In this document: positions 1 through 11,496 of the stretch, in pieces
How the letters are laid out: each line of letters starts with the position of its first letter
Position numbering within the stretch: position 1 is the first letter of the stretch
Origin: Jackrogersella multiformis
Taxonomy: Eukaryota; Ascomycota; Sordariomycetes; Xylariales; Hypoxylaceae
Length of the DNA: 64,000 nucleotides
Reading direction: 5' to 3'
NCBI GenBank assembly: GCA_902806575.1
Contig: CADCXD010000008.1
Coordinates: forward strand, 1,984,001 to 2,048,000
Position numbers and translations under genes: made by a program
Notes under the pieces: generated by a model
Told to the model about the DNA's origin: nothing
Database searches by the model: none
The model's input: only the letters and a program-made list of their open reading frames with translations

Positions 1-1255
1 ATCATCTTAGACCACCCACCTTCCGTGCGCTATCAGGAACTTTGCATTCCTCTGCCTAAGTCTCGTCAGCTCTGGGCAGCTTCCAACGAAGAGGAGAGGC
101 GAAAGCTCCAATGGAACGAGCCAGCTGGACGTGAAAAGGCGCTGTTTTCGTTCTTCATGCGTGACGCTCTAGATCCTACGCGCGAGGGAACACTTCCCTA
201 CTGCCTCACCGACGTCGACTACCACTTGAGCACGTGCGCCACACAGACGCATATCTGGGAGGCGGCGCGCGAAGCCCACAGCTCCATGTCAGACGAGATC
301 GTGGGGGGGACGGATCCCAACATCTTCGTCAAGATGGCGCATCCGTACCTGCAGCTCTGGCGGAACAAGCGCAAGGAAAACTGCGAGGTCCTCGACAAGT
401 ACTTCTCCGGCTCTCTAATCGGGGACGAACACCTGCTCGGCCCGCTGACGGTCACGCTGATGTACATATCCAACCTGAAGATGCACGCCCCCATGAACAT
501 CTTGCGCGCCAGGGGGTATTACTACAAGTCCCGCCCGGGCGCCGCCATACCGACCCGAAAACCGCATGCTCACCTGCGTGGCTGGATCTCCTCCGGGTGC
601 CCGCGCACCGCGCTGGTATGTGACCCTGAGAGCTTTTTCTTTTCACCCGCTGCTACTCTATCTCAGGAGTAAAAGCTTCGCAGCCGAGACGAGGAGTTTT
701 TGCTTCTGAGACATTCCTAAGCCCCCTAAGCCCCTTTCCTACTGAACTCATCGCTGACTCCTGTCACCGCAGTGGAACGCGGCGCAGATCTGCCGCATCT
801 TCACCATCGAGTCCGGGCGATTCAACCCCGGCGCCGGCACGCCGCGCACCAGCTTGCGATCCCGCGCGCGGCTGCGGCTCAACCCGCTGCTCGTCCCCGG
901 GATGCTGATGGGCGCGATCGTGGCGTGCTCGTACCTGCGGCACACGCGCGCGTGCGGGTACTGCCGCGCCGCCGCCGCCGACCCCAGCACCCCGCCGCCC
1001 TCGTGCCCGCCGTCCGCCGCCCAAGTCCCCGACGAAGACCAGGTCAACCTCTTCAGCCTCAGGGACCACGACCCCGCTCTGCTGCACTGGATCCGCACCG
1101 GCGCCGGCGTGCCGTACTGGGGAGTCGGCGGCGACCGCATCCCCATGTGCGCGTGCCGCCTCCAGGAGGTCGCCGCTTGGTTCCACGACGCGTTCTCCGA
1201 GGATAAGGACGCCGAGATGGAGTTTGTGGTGTTCCTGGCGGAGCTGAGTACCTAG
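1..1255 (+). CDS. C2H2/fungal-specific transcription factor-like protein, 5'-truncated
   Basis: The reading frame is open from the first base, so the gene starts outside the window. Exons are 1..615 and 773..1255; the intron begins GTATGT and ends CCGCAG, and the frame is kept (phase 0). The visible 366 residues look like the C-terminal part of the 'fungal_trans' middle-homology region of a zinc-finger regulator. The LDHPPSVRYQELCIPLPKS stretch and the following W...EEERR..LQW...GREKALFSFFMRDAL pattern are typical of that part. No DNA-binding domain is visible here; it would lie upstream. The second exon is very GC-rich and has a Pro/Ala-rich insert (Cys-Gly-Tyr-Cys followed by AAAADPSTPPPS). 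By family this would be a nuclear regulator with unknown targets. The family assignment is fairly sure; the exact subfamily is not. Confidence 0.65.
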
Positions 1256-1797
1256 GGAGGGAGTCGCAGTAGAGGTATGTATTTGGATTGTGGGGGTTTC
1301 TCGCTTTTTTGCTTCTCGTTTTGTGTGGCCCCTGGCGTGGTCCCTTGGAGCTTGGCTACCATCATGCTTTTGAAGGATGAGGACGTAGGGCCGTTAGGAT
1401 ATTGTAGTTATTGGGGCATGTTGATTACCTACAGCTAAGTCTCCGATATGCCTAGGCGCTCGGTTGGGACTGGATGTCTTGTTGGTGTGAAATATAACGA
1501 GGCGAGATGCTACACGGTTTGGAGATTCCGAATAAATGGTGCATGTATTGTATATAGCCTCGATACTAAAATATGCCCTAGTCCTACTAATAGCGCATAT
1601 TGACTGCATTGGGGCTATTGTTCAACTGATGGTTAGATCTCCAGGTTATTGGAATTACCTATTAAATTACTTAACGGCCTCAGGTACGTAGGTATCCAAT
1701 TAGCTAACATGTTGCATTGGCATCAACGGTAATAATACAATTATAAAACTCGAGGAGAAAAAAAGAAGAAGGACGATTGTTTAAAAAAGAGAGTGAT
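1256..1797. other. intergenic, AT-rich
   Basis: About 540 bases hold no convincing gene. The 3' part is AT-rich and includes the oligo-T terminator of the tRNA-Asp gene on the opposite strand. Confidence 0.7.
1783..1788 (-). terminator. Pol III terminator of tRNA-Asp
   Basis: A run of six A on the plus strand gives six T on the minus strand, ten bases downstream of the tRNA 3' end. This is the expected RNA polymerase III stop. Confidence 0.7.
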
Positions 1798-1880
1798 CTC
1801 TCGATCGGGGAATCGAACCCCGGCCACCTGCGTAGTTGCTAAATGACAAGCAGGTATCCTGACCACTAGACCAATCGAGA
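1798..1880 (-). tRNA. tRNA-Asp (GTC), intron-containing
   Basis: The 7-bp acceptor stem is TCTCGAT paired with ATCGAGA, followed by a G discriminator. A D-arm with TAGTGGTCAG and a perfect T-arm (GCCGGGG TTCGATT CCCCGAT context) are present. The anticodon stem CCTGC/GCAGG encloses TTGTCA plus about 11 extra bases, giving anticodon GTC with a short intron just 3' of the anticodon, the standard position for eukaryotic tRNA introns. An internal B box (GGTTCGATTCC) is present. Confidence 0.9.
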
Positions 1881-2620
1881 TTAGCGGAATCGTCATGATG
1901 TGCCATGTAAAGCTGTGATCCTGTTCACGTGCCGAAAACTTTTCGAATTGTATTTTATATTCGGGAACGGAAAATGGAGAAATCGTGTGAAAGTACCTAG
2001 ACTCTCTACGGCGTATCGGGCTTAGCGTGATCTCTGCTTAGGCCCGGCTTTTACCCATGGATATTTCTTAGGTAATCTTTAGACTTGCCAGGGAATGGTC
2101 CCGATTGGTGGGGAAGCTCACTTTAGTCATCCTACAGCTAGGTACGCAGGTACTTACATAGCGGTGAGTCCGGCACAACCCGACGCTACACCAGAAGAAG
2201 CGGTAATAGGGCGCCACCTGGCATCCACCTAGTCGTCGGCCTGACGATACCTACCTGGTATTAGCACTGGTATATTTTTTAAGGTTTGGACCGTTTTCTA
2301 TGAGTTCATCAACAAGGTTTTTCATCTCCAGAATTATCGATTTTATCACCAGAACCACCTTCAGAACCGCCCCCAGGACCACTCATAACTGCCTAAGTAC
2401 TGCCTCTCTTACCTCGTATAACGGTTCACATTATATTACCTTGGTACAACAGATCCATCTCGCATTCAGATTTAACATGCATCATATCAAGATTTAGAGT
2501 AACTGACCCTTCGCTTCAATGCTTTAATTCTCCAACCTATTTTATGCAGTATTTACACTTAGACATCATACCTAGACCGTTTCCGTCATTATCTACTGGT
2601 ACGCACTGGATATCATCAAT
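1881..2620. other. intergenic, putative promoter region of the AVT-like gene
   Basis: About 740 bases with no supported gene. It contains pyrimidine-rich stretches and dispersed TAGGTA-type motifs. The 5' leader of the downstream transporter must lie here. Confidence 0.6.
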
Positions 2621-4372
2621 ATGACAGGCACTCCACCAATATCAGATCCCTCTGAGCGTGAGGCCCAAGTCGTCTCGGGGCATCTTCCATCTGGTTACTC
2701 GGCCGAATTTGATGGAGCACCCGGCGATTCAGCTACTGTTTCTCCTTCGGAGCCGGATCCGGGAGACCCCATTGAGGGCGAATCCTCTTTGAAACTCCAA
2801 GGAGGTGACATACATCGTGATCTCTTCAAGACGGCTGCTCGCGTCAAGATGCACAAGCGGGCTGCAACGTTCCACTACCCTCAAGATGTAACAGGTGACA
2901 ACGAAGCCGACAGTGCCTTGACTGTTGGCGATCAATTGGCTCCGGGAGGATTCCGTAGAGCTTTCATACGACAGAGGCATCCACCTGAAATATGGGCCTC
3001 CAGGATTCCCGTCACCAGGAATTTCGTAGAGTTCCTTGACCTGTACGGAAGTTTCGCCGGAGAAGACCTTGCCGACTCCGACGACGATGAAGCAGTGCTG
3101 TCCGGTGAAGGCGAGGAAGAGGGCGAGGAAGACGCCTTGTCCGAGACGAGGCCGCTTCTTGGGCGTCGTAAGTCTTCGCGAGCGCTTCGTTCTGCCAAGA
3201 CCAGTACCAAGAAAACTTTCTTCACCTTATTGAAGGCATTTGTCGGCACCGGAATCATGTTCCTTCCCAAGGCCTTTAACAATGGCGGCATTCTATTCTC
3301 CTCGATAACTATGTTGGTAATCTCCGCAGTCACCATGCTGGCATTCCATCTGCTCCTTGCCTGTAAGGCACGGTACGGCGGCGGTTACGGAGAGATCGGC
3401 CAAGCCATATCGGGAAATAAAATGCGCGGGCTAATATTATGTTCTATTACGTTGTCTCAATTGGGATTCGTCTGTGCCGGCATAGTCTTCGTTGCAGAAA
3501 ACATGACGTCCTTTCTACAGGCCGTGGGGCATGGCGACAGCCCGTTATCACCTATGAATCTAATTCTCATTCAGCTCATAGTTTTAATACCTCTCTCTTT
3601 CATCCGCAATATAGCTAAGCTTAGTCCTGTCGCACTCCTCGCAGATGTCTGCATCTTGCTTGGTGTCGCTTACATCTACTACTACGACATCGCTCACCTT
3701 GCAGCCGATGGCATCCACCCCAGTGTTGTTCTCTTCAACCCGGCGAAGTATACGTTGACTATTGGAGCAGCTATCTTTACATTCGAAGGTATCGGGCTTA
3801 TTCTCCCCATCCAATCTTCGATGACGAAGCCAGAGCGGTTCGAGTGGCTCCTCGCCATTGTCATGCTTATCATCACGATCCTGTTTACTGTTGTTGGTGC
3901 CCTCTGCTACGCTACGTTTGGCGAGAATACCCAGATCGAAATCATCAACAACTATCCTCAAGACAGCAAGTTTGTCAACGCGGTCCAATTCCTCTACTCG
4001 CTCGCTGTGCTCGTCGGAACCCCTGTTCAGTTGTTTCCGGCCATACGTATTATCGAAGGGAAAATCTTTGGTTCGCATTCAGGCAAGAAGAGCACTCGCA
4101 CAAAATGGATTAAGAATGCTTTCAGGAGTTTTATAGTTGTATTTTGCGGCGCAGTTTCGATAGTAGGCGCGTCTAACCTCGACAGATTCGTCGCCTTGAT
4201 TGGGTCTGTTGCTTGCGTTCCCTTGGTCTACATCTACCCTGCCTATTTGCACTACAAAGGCGTCGCAACCTCATGGCAGGCGAAAGCTGGAGATCTCATT
4301 TTTATGGCGGTTGGAGCCATTGCCATGGTTTACACCACAACCATCACTATCATCAACAGTTTTATGAGCTGA
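2621..4372 (+). CDS. vacuolar amino acid transporter (AVT3/AVT4-like, Aa_trans family)
   Basis: Single-exon gene of 583 codons starting at ATG 2621. The first ~190 residues are hydrophilic. They carry an acidic tract (DSDDDEAVLSGEGEEEGEED, about residues 151-170) and then a basic, Ser-rich segment. The Aa_trans (APC-superfamily) membrane domain follows from about residue 195, opening with KKTFFTLLKAFVGTGIMFLP, the characteristic first helix with the GTGI break. Roughly ten to eleven membrane segments follow, with the last ending at the C-terminus. By family (yeast Avt3/Avt4, S. pombe avt3) the protein exports neutral amino acids from the vacuole lumen. The long acidic N-terminal cytosolic tail is usual for this branch. 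The family is certain; substrate range is inferred. Confidence 0.9.
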   Translation: MTGTPPISDPSEREAQVVSGHLPSGYSAEFDGAPGDSATVSPSEPDPGDPIEGESSLKLQGGDIHRDLFKTAARVKMHKRAATFHYPQDVTGDNEADSALTVGDQLAPGGFRRAFIRQRHPPEIWASRIPVTRNFVEFLDLYGSFAGEDLADSDDDEAVLSGEGEEEGEEDALSETRPLLGRRKSSRALRSAKTSTKKTFFTLLKAFVGTGIMFLPKAFNNGGILFSSITMLVISAVTMLAFHLLLACKARYGGGYGEIGQAISGNKMRGLILCSITLSQLGFVCAGIVFVAENMTSFLQAVGHGDSPLSPMNLILIQLIVLIPLSFIRNIAKLSPVALLADVCILLGVAYIYYYDIAHLAADGIHPSVVLFNPAKYTLTIGAAIFTFEGIGLILPIQSSMTKPERFEWLLAIVMLIITILFTVVGALCYATFGENTQIEIINNYPQDSKFVNAVQFLYSLAVLVGTPVQLFPAIRIIEGKIFGSHSGKKSTRTKWIKNAFRSFIVVFCGAVSIVGASNLDRFVALIGSVACVPLVYIYPAYLHYKGVATSWQAKAGDLIFMAVGAIAMVYTTTITIINSFMS

Positions 4373-5711
4373 GCGTTTTTGTACTTTGTTTGTCTCGTCA
4401 CATCCCACTGTATACGAATGGAAGGGGAAATTGTAGGAAATTGCATTTTTGGGGTATGAATAATCATTACGGCCCAATTGGAGTTATTGGTTTATTTTAG
4501 CAGCGAACTGAGTCCTGCGTCACGATCGCTCATGTTTATGTATCAACATTGGGGACATGGGATCACAACTGGCACCTAGCGTTTATCTTCTACGAAATTG
4601 GGGACTTGGGAATGAAAACAATCAGATGTTCTGTAAATACTCGCTGCATATCTCTAAGCTTTTAGAACTCCGTTAACGACGGGCTCTCAAGATTGGCCCA
4701 GGCATTGCTTCCACGAGTATATATATCGCAACTCACAAGTGTCATGCCAACGAGGGTGGCAATAAATATCGTATTCTTAGCTTAACAATGTCGCATACAC
4801 CATATTACTTGCGTTCTGCAGTTGTTAAGAATATTATTCACCACAGAGAAAACTAAATGCTGCTGATTGGTTTCAAAAGGGGGTTCCCTACCACGGTTCT
4901 TGATAGCCCCTTAATAGACGACGCACAGTTAGAGAATGGGCATGATTTAATCGGGCCGTTTGTCACCTATTTACGAATAATATTTAGAATAATACCCGAA
5001 GGCAAATGTGTTTTCTTTGTTTGTCAAACTCTGCTAATATTGCGGATTGGCAGTAGTTATCCTTTTTGTGATTTGTTGATGAGTGTTGACTTCTTGAAGA
5101 TAAAGCTCCTTCTAACTACTGCGCTTACTAACAAGTGCTTTGTTTTGTCATCAGGAGCCTGTTTAACTCAATTAGGAAAATGGTGTCTCGACTGAGTGAC
5201 TGACAATGCGATTTGACCCCTGGCGGATCGGGGTGACTCGTCCAATCTTCAATAGTTCACGTAAGACCTCTCCCCTGTAATAACCTCAGTATCTTTGGGC
5301 CATACAAATTTCCTGCATACTATCACATATTGGGGAAAAATAAACTCCGAGGTTATATCCAACCTCTAGATGGATAAGTGGTATATTTGATGTTTTTATA
5401 AGATAAAAATCCCGGTTTGATATACATTTTGGGTGATATTATTCAGCTTGCTACGTAACAGCTGCTGACGACATATGCACCCATTTTGGGAGTGACAAAT
5501 CTCAATTGCTGCTTTAGACTAGGTGCAATAATATGGTCCCCACAGGTTTTTATGTTGGCATGTAGATAGAATGTTGGAAGTCTTTGGATTCATAATTCCC
5601 TACCTTAGTAACCTAGGTAGCTTGTGTATTTAAGACCTTCAAAGTTTCCCGATATTTCTCTCTGCGGTCTAGATATCATTCTATTTCATCCACACATCCT
5701 TAAGCAGCAAC
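4373..5711. other. intergenic
   Basis: About 1.3 kb without a supported gene. A 112-codon open frame at 4857-5195 has no recognisable features and AT-rich codon use, so it is not called. The promoter of the peroxiredoxin-like gene lies at the right end. Confidence 0.6.
5627..5633 (+). promoter_or_regulatory. TATA-like box (TATTTAA)
   Basis: TATTTAA lies 79 bp upstream of the peroxiredoxin-like ATG, with a CT-rich stretch between. Position and context suit a TATA element, but it is only a sequence match. Confidence 0.4.
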
Positions 5712-6353
5712 ATGTCTCTCCAAGAAAAGATCGACGGTGTTCTCGAGCAGTTTTCCAATGCTCCCGATGAGATCAAGAAGCCTATCGTCACTGCCAAGAA
5801 TGACTTCATAAAATCGTTCGACAGCAGTAACTCGATCAAGCCTGGCCAGAAGCTACCGGAGTTCCAGCTGTCAGATTCTCTGAACAAAACTGTTTCGAGT
5901 TCGGAACTTCTCGCTCATGGGCCATTGCTGATCACCTTCTACCGCGGGGGATGGTGCCCCTTTTGCAACCTGGCATTACACGCCCTGCAGGCCAGACTCG
6001 CCGAAATCAAAGCCAAAGGAGTGACACTAGTAGCGATCTCGCCCGAGCTGCCAGACACATCCTTATCCACGGCCGAGAAGCAGGAGCTGGAATATCCAGT
6101 CCTGACGGACCTGGGGAATAAATATGCGCGGCAGTTAGGCATTGTCTTCAAGCAGCCGGACCTGCTCCGCCCGGCATTCGAGAAGCTCGGAAACGATCTT
6201 GCGAAGAGGAACGGCGACGATTCGCTCGAGGTTCCTATCCCTGCCACGATCCTCGTCGATCGGGATGGCACCGTAAGGAACACCTTCATCGACCCCGACT
6301 ATACGAAGAGGCTCGAGCCGGCCGTTGCGTTGGAGTGGATCGCAGCCCTATAA
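5712..6353 (+). CDS. peroxiredoxin-like (AhpC/TSA, thioredoxin-fold) protein
   Basis: Intron-free gene of 213 residues starting at ATG 5712 (context CAACATG). A thioredoxin-like fold is indicated by GQKLPEFQLSD (about 45-55), followed by the strand LLITFYRGGWCPFC with Cys82 and Cys85 in a W-C-P-F-C motif. Later come a cis-Pro segment (VPIPATILVDRDGTVR) and a C-terminal helix. Family members of this 'peroxiredoxin-like' group reduce peroxides or act as thiol oxidoreductases in the cytosol. The CxxC-type site is closer to thioredoxin/bacterioferritin-comigratory proteins than to classical 2-Cys peroxiredoxins. It stands alone, with no obvious partner next to it. The fold is certain; the precise substrate is unknown. 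Confidence 0.88.
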   Translation: MSLQEKIDGVLEQFSNAPDEIKKPIVTAKNDFIKSFDSSNSIKPGQKLPEFQLSDSLNKTVSSSELLAHGPLLITFYRGGWCPFCNLALHALQARLAEIKAKGVTLVAISPELPDTSLSTAEKQELEYPVLTDLGNKYARQLGIVFKQPDLLRPAFEKLGNDLAKRNGDDSLEVPIPATILVDRDGTVRNTFIDPDYTKRLEPAVALEWIAAL

Positions 6354-6538
6354 CCGCCCAAAGGAGAGAATTTTCAGAGTATATCGAGGGTGGATAGCAA
6401 TGGGAGTACCCACGATTACTTTGTTTCGTCTAAGGACACATGTATGCACATTGAAATCTAGATAGTCTCTTAGGTTAGAAATTACTTATATGACCTAGTT
6501 ATTATTATGCACGTAGGATAGCTGTTACCTAACTTATG

Positions 6539-8319
6539 TCATACGAGCGAAAACGTAGTATCAAGAGTTACTACGCTATTACATGTGATATTCTGTACAC
6601 TTGTTATTATTATCCTCTTTATTTCGGCCGAACTAGATGAAAAGGGGTGGATGACTAACCTTCTGATCCCTTCTCTGACAGCATCCTCTTCGAGACAGAA
6701 CACGAGTCTGAATCTACCTGGAGTAGGGGATTGATATGCTTCTCCCGTCGCCATAATGACTCCTGCCTGAGCGAAACGCCGGGATAGAAGCCTTTCGGCC
6801 GCCCATCCATCTCCATTAGCCTCCCCAAGGGGTAGAAAAGGGGCTAGGTCTAGCCATATGAAAAACCCGGCATTCCTGTGTGGCTATTAGACTACCAAAA
6901 ACTTTGCAGTCCGAAATACGGGCACAGTTGCACACGTAGAAAACGTACCCCTTCTGGTGGAAGTTGATGCCTGCTTTGACAAGAAGGTCTTCGACCAGTA
7001 AGCGAGCCTGGAGCAATAGACGTTGCGAATCCTTGAGGAATGTCGAGACATATTCTTGGTCTTCGAGGATTTTGGTCGCTATGTCCATGGAGAACTGAGA
7101 AGGAGAAGAGAAGCGACTTTTGGAAAAGTAAGTAGGTAATGGCCATGCGTCATCTCCATGAACGGACAGTGAAGACTTACCATACGGCACGTATTGCCTT
7201 GGTGAATTCGACGTTCTGGGATATCATGCAGCCAAGTCGCATTCCACCCGAACCGAAGTCCTAAGGATAATATCAGAATTCGGTTATAGTATGAACAGAA
7301 GCTATGTTGTCTACTTTCGACATTCCATACAACACGTGGACCTGACTGGGATCAATAATACCGGTGTAGTCAATAGCGCGGACTGAGGTGAATTTCTCTG
7401 ACGGGCGATCATCTCGATTATAGACCGAGAGAGCATAGATTTCATCGCTGATGAGGTGGATTCCCTTCGACGCACACAGGCGCATGAGTCCAACAAGAGT
7501 TTCGCGGGGGTAGCATTGTCCTATTCTTGATTTTAGTCCTCTCGTTTTCAATAAACCAATATCCGTGTCTTACCTAAGGGGTTGTGTGGGTTGCATATTA
7601 TTAGCGCTCTAACATTGACACCTCGGGCTTTTGCAGCTTCGAATCCGGCTTCATAGTGCGCAACGCAGTCCGGCGAGAACTGATCTGTATCCCCAACTTC
7701 CACGTGCTCTGAGACCACGCTTCAACGGCACCACTGTCAGATTTGGGAGCGAAGCGGCTGCAGAAACATTGCTTACCCGGTTCTAATCGTGAGGTCTCTT
7801 GAGAAGGCCCCGTACACAGGCTTCCCAAGTAAGATGGACTCCTGGTTATCGGGATTGCAGGTGACCTGGGCGCAGACTTCGTTCAAGTCGGTTACGCCGG
7901 AGGTGAAAGTGATCTCCTCGGGACCGATATCCTGCGCCGGTTGGAAATGCGTATTCAAGTGCTTTGCCATTGCGGTCCGAAGACGCACTGTGCCGGTGTA
8001 ACCTTCGCCATACATACAGCATAGCTTGTCAAACTGACTCTACGTAACGAGATCTTAACATCCCGTAATCGGAATTGGGATCGAGATACGCCTTACATGT
8101 TCATTGACAAACTTCATCAGGTCTTCCTGTACAAGCCACTGCAATAGTGATGGTGGTCGTAAGCATTTATGCAATGGGGTCCATCTTGAGGTATAGACTT
8201 ACATTCTCAGCATTCGCAAAGCTGACGACCCCGTCTGGGTTTGTTGTGGGGTGATAGGCATTTAGATCCCCATGGGCGAAGTACATCTTAGCCCAGCTTG
8301 CTCCTCTTGTTGACAGCAT
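6539..8319 (-). CDS. PLP-dependent class I/II aminotransferase, ACC-synthase-like
   Basis: Eight exons on the minus strand: 8319..8203, 8138..8097, 8033..7777, 7719..7574, 7520..7315, 7260..7181, 7116..6949 and 6875..6539. All introns are GT-AG with the frame kept, giving 450 residues. Motifs in order are the N-terminal HGDLNAYHPTTNPDG, the substrate/PLP region ITFTSGVTDLNEVCAQ, NPHNPLG (PLP-ring contact), SDEIYA (Asp to the pyridine N), YGMSKDFG with the Schiff-base lysine, then GMRLG and the C-terminal FRLVFCLEED. This arrangement is that of fungal 1-aminocyclopropane-1-carboxylate synthase-like enzymes, including the GliI-type C-S lyase branch. The acceptor of the third intron is AAG, weaker than the others. 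A further intron may start at GTTAGT near 6648, which would change the last ~35 residues. Family is sure; reaction is not. Confidence 0.85.
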
Positions 8320-8424
8320 TGTGGGCGGGTTAGTAGAAAGAAGAAGAATATATCTGGTGTAATCTCGGTGATTCTAAGAAGAGGGGTGCTAGACTCTTGA
8401 TGCCACTCGATCCGGGTTAGGTCT

Positions 8425-8432
8425 ATTATATA
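8425..8432 (-). promoter_or_regulatory. TATA-like box (TATATAAT)
   Basis: On the minus strand TATATAAT lies about 105 bp upstream of the aminotransferase ATG (8319), a plausible TATA position. Confidence 0.4.
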
Positions 8433-9220
8433 GGTACCTATATTAGTTGGCGGCAAAGGTGCAACGGAGTACCAGATGAGCGAAATAGGAGAACTCGGCG
8501 CCTAAATTGGGGTATAGGGAGGACAAATGCGGAGTAAGAACGGCGTGCAGCGCCGAGTGCCGTCCGGGTTCTCCCCCTTTAATTCTAGCGGCCCCGTCTC
8601 TTTCCCCTTTTAGAACTGTTGGCAAGTATGTGGCTTTGTGGCTTTTGTGTGGCTGCGGACCACTCTGGAATAGCCTGGAAGGAGCACACGTACAAAGGAG
8701 TACTGGATATTTAAGCTAGCACTGAGAATAGCTGTAGTTTCAGGTAGCAGTACATGAATGGCACATCGCATCGTTCTGCCAGTTTCCCTATAGCCCAGAA
8801 TGCCCACAAGAACTAAGATTAATGGTTTTGGCTGCATTTTGCTTTGTCTCAAGCTTGCTATGTCAACAAATACTTGTTCGATCTCTAGGTTGGGGATAGT
8901 CGTAGTTTCGACGATTTATTCAATAGCATCGTTTCATCAATTCATATAAACCCTACCAAGGTAAACGAGATTATGTATTGACAATTGTATACTTTTCCTG
9001 TCATAGAGCTTGGATTAGGAGCTGCCCAACAAGACCTTGGAAACCCGATAGCAACAATTCGGTTGGCAATGAGCCCTTGTGGATTTAATAGTACGATTAA
9101 AATGTTATCGGTGGACCGACACTATGACAATTCCTGATCAGGTAGTACCTACAGTGATGATGAGTAGGAATTGGTGGCGGTGGCGGGCCGAAGGCATTAT
9201 TCGAACTTAATTTTTCTACA

Positions 9221-9250
9221 CTACCTACCTAGGTACATATATGTAGGTAG
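9221..9250. repeat. CCTAGG-type palindrome / hairpin
   Basis: CTACCTAC at the left pairs with GTAGGTAG at the right around a CTAGGTACATATAT centre. It is one of many related intergenic palindromes in this window. Confidence 0.7.
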
Positions 9251-11496
9251 TTTTCGCTACGTACCTAGAATTGAGCTACCAGCGAGATACCAATAGCGCT
9301 AACAGGAATCGAACCTATTCTCACTAATAGGTGGGATCTCGCCTGGTCCCAGATACCTACCTCCTAGGTACATAGGTAATTTGGTGTGAGAACTCAGTCA
9401 TCATAATGGATATAAATGTAATTGATCTTGCTTTTACAATTAGGATCTACCTTGTCTGCTTGTTTACTTCAAGGATCCCCACGCCATTAAATATCTTTAG
9501 TGTCCAATTATTCACCTTTTTACCTAATGCCCAGTGAACTGTTTTGAAGTTTTCAACTTGGAAAGTCTACTGCCGCTATCATCCCAGCATGTACACGCCG
9601 CGTCATTACCAAATAATAGATACTAGGCAATTTCCTTAGTTTCTGGTAAGCATGATTGGGTGAACTACGTAACCTGTGGATACTTACAGTAAGGTATACA
9701 TAGTATCCATTAGTGTCGGAACATTGATCACTGTACATAGTGGCCATTAGCGCCTCTCAGCCCTAAAACTTTTCGACGCTATCACATAAAGAACTATATT
9801 TTGCATCCATGGATACGCCTCCGCAATGGAATCAACTTTCAACCGTTCAAGTTGCCGTCTCAACCGTCCCCGGTCCATCTCTGCAAGTTTGATCAGAAGC
9901 CCGGCATCAAACTAATGAAGATAGTACCTAGGTAGGTAAACAGTAAATGAAGGGAACACTTCCAAGGTTGAACGAAGTTTATAATCTTTAGAAGACTATG
10001 ATATTTCCTATCTTTATCGTTATGTCCAAATCAAATCACATTAAAATCAGACTATAATAAACGTTCAAGACAAAAAGCCCTCGCCAGATTGAAGACCGAG
10101 GGCCTATTAAAGATTCGGTGTTTCAAGGATAATCCAGTCAGATCCCACCTTATCAAGAGAGATCTGCGGACGAAAGCGACATGCACATGTGCCACTTTGA
10201 GTTCCAAAGTTCCAAGGTCGTCTCCTAAGGTTACATGGCTGGGTCGTACTTTAGGTACGCACCTAGGTAGGTATTGAATCTATCGATAGCCGACAAACAA
10301 GTGATTGGAACATCTCAAGATAAGTAACCCTTTAGCGATTAATATGATTAATTTGACCTCGTCATAAATTCATTCCACCTTTACTACACCTGTAGACCTG
10401 CTACACGTCTCTAGGATAGGCCTTCTTTACACGGTCTTTGCCACAGTCCTTAATTAGCCTCATCCGCCTTGCGTTCTGAAATGATCTAGTACCTTAGAAA
10501 GGCAGGTCTTATTAGTTTTTCTAGCCATCATTACGGCATCGTGCATCTCAGTCTACAGATCCCTAGAGAGGGAGCTGAACCCTTGACATACACCAGAGGC
10601 TACGAGTATACTACATACGATTTATGCGTACTATTCCGGTAGGTGTCTTGGCAGCGCTTTAGCTCGGAGCCTACTAGGACTAGGTACAAGGTAGGTACTG
10701 AAGGATTCAAAAGGCATTGTGAGGTGCATTTACTCTTCCTTCTTCCATCGTCTGTGCTGCATCCTTGGCGATACTCGGTGTGGATGTCTCACATTCAATA
10801 TTAGGATAATGTATTACGGTACTCCTATAACGTTTAAAGTATTTAGGTACTTACATTTTTTCATATCGTCGACTTTACTAGACTCGGTTCTTCGGTCGCA
10901 GCTGAAGAAAGCACCCGGTACTAGTACAAGGAAAATGTTATGTTTTGCGGTCCCAGAAACCGGTACGCCGTACCCCCTCCCGGAGCCGTCGATCGCCCCA
11001 ATTGACCAATTAAATATCGCTACAATGTACAGCCAAGGTAGCCGACATCACGCGAACAGCGGTGTCCCTAGGTATCCCCCACTGATTTGACGATTAGTGT
11101 ACTTGGGGCCCTGCCGGAGCGGGGCAAACGCGGCTGCTTTCCCCACCGTTTCTGGCTACCCTTGTTAACAATGATGACATTGCCTGGCCTGTAGTTGCAG
11201 AACCTTGCGGTCATGGTACCTGAAGGAAGTGTCGAAGGGTACCTAGGTACAACCAGCTGATAATCTTATTCCATTCTTTAAAACAAAATAAATCTGTTTC
11301 TTATTAAGATATCGAAAAATTGATAATTAGTTTTTCATAGCTACACAATAGCATATTATATATTTCCGATTGTGGAAAATAAAACGCCATCGCGTGCGTA
11401 ATATAATGATATCAGGTCCTCCTTACTTCCAACAATCTTCCTATACCATATCCGACATTCCGCTGTCTCAGCGGAGTTCGCTCTCGTGCTCTCAAT

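Larger units (their letters stand above)
8320..11496. other. long gene-poor intergenic region
   Basis: About 3.2 kb, AT-rich, with no supported gene. It contains several CCTAGG palindromes (for example 9221-9250 and 9351-9380) and two tRNA-like fragments near 9285-9350 and 10555-10620 that do not fold properly. Open frames here are short and lack recognisable features. Confidence 0.6.

Noticed and set aside
4857..5195. 112-codon open frame
   Set aside because: AT-rich composition like its surroundings, no motif, no recognisable family.
9285..9350. tRNA-like sequence (T-arm with TTCGATT) on the minus strand
   Set aside because: The T-arm fits, but I could not pair an acceptor stem or a proper anticodon arm; at most a tRNA remnant.
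10555..10620. second tRNA-like fragment with GGGTTCAGCTCCC
   Set aside because: Only a degenerate T-arm is present; no full cloverleaf.
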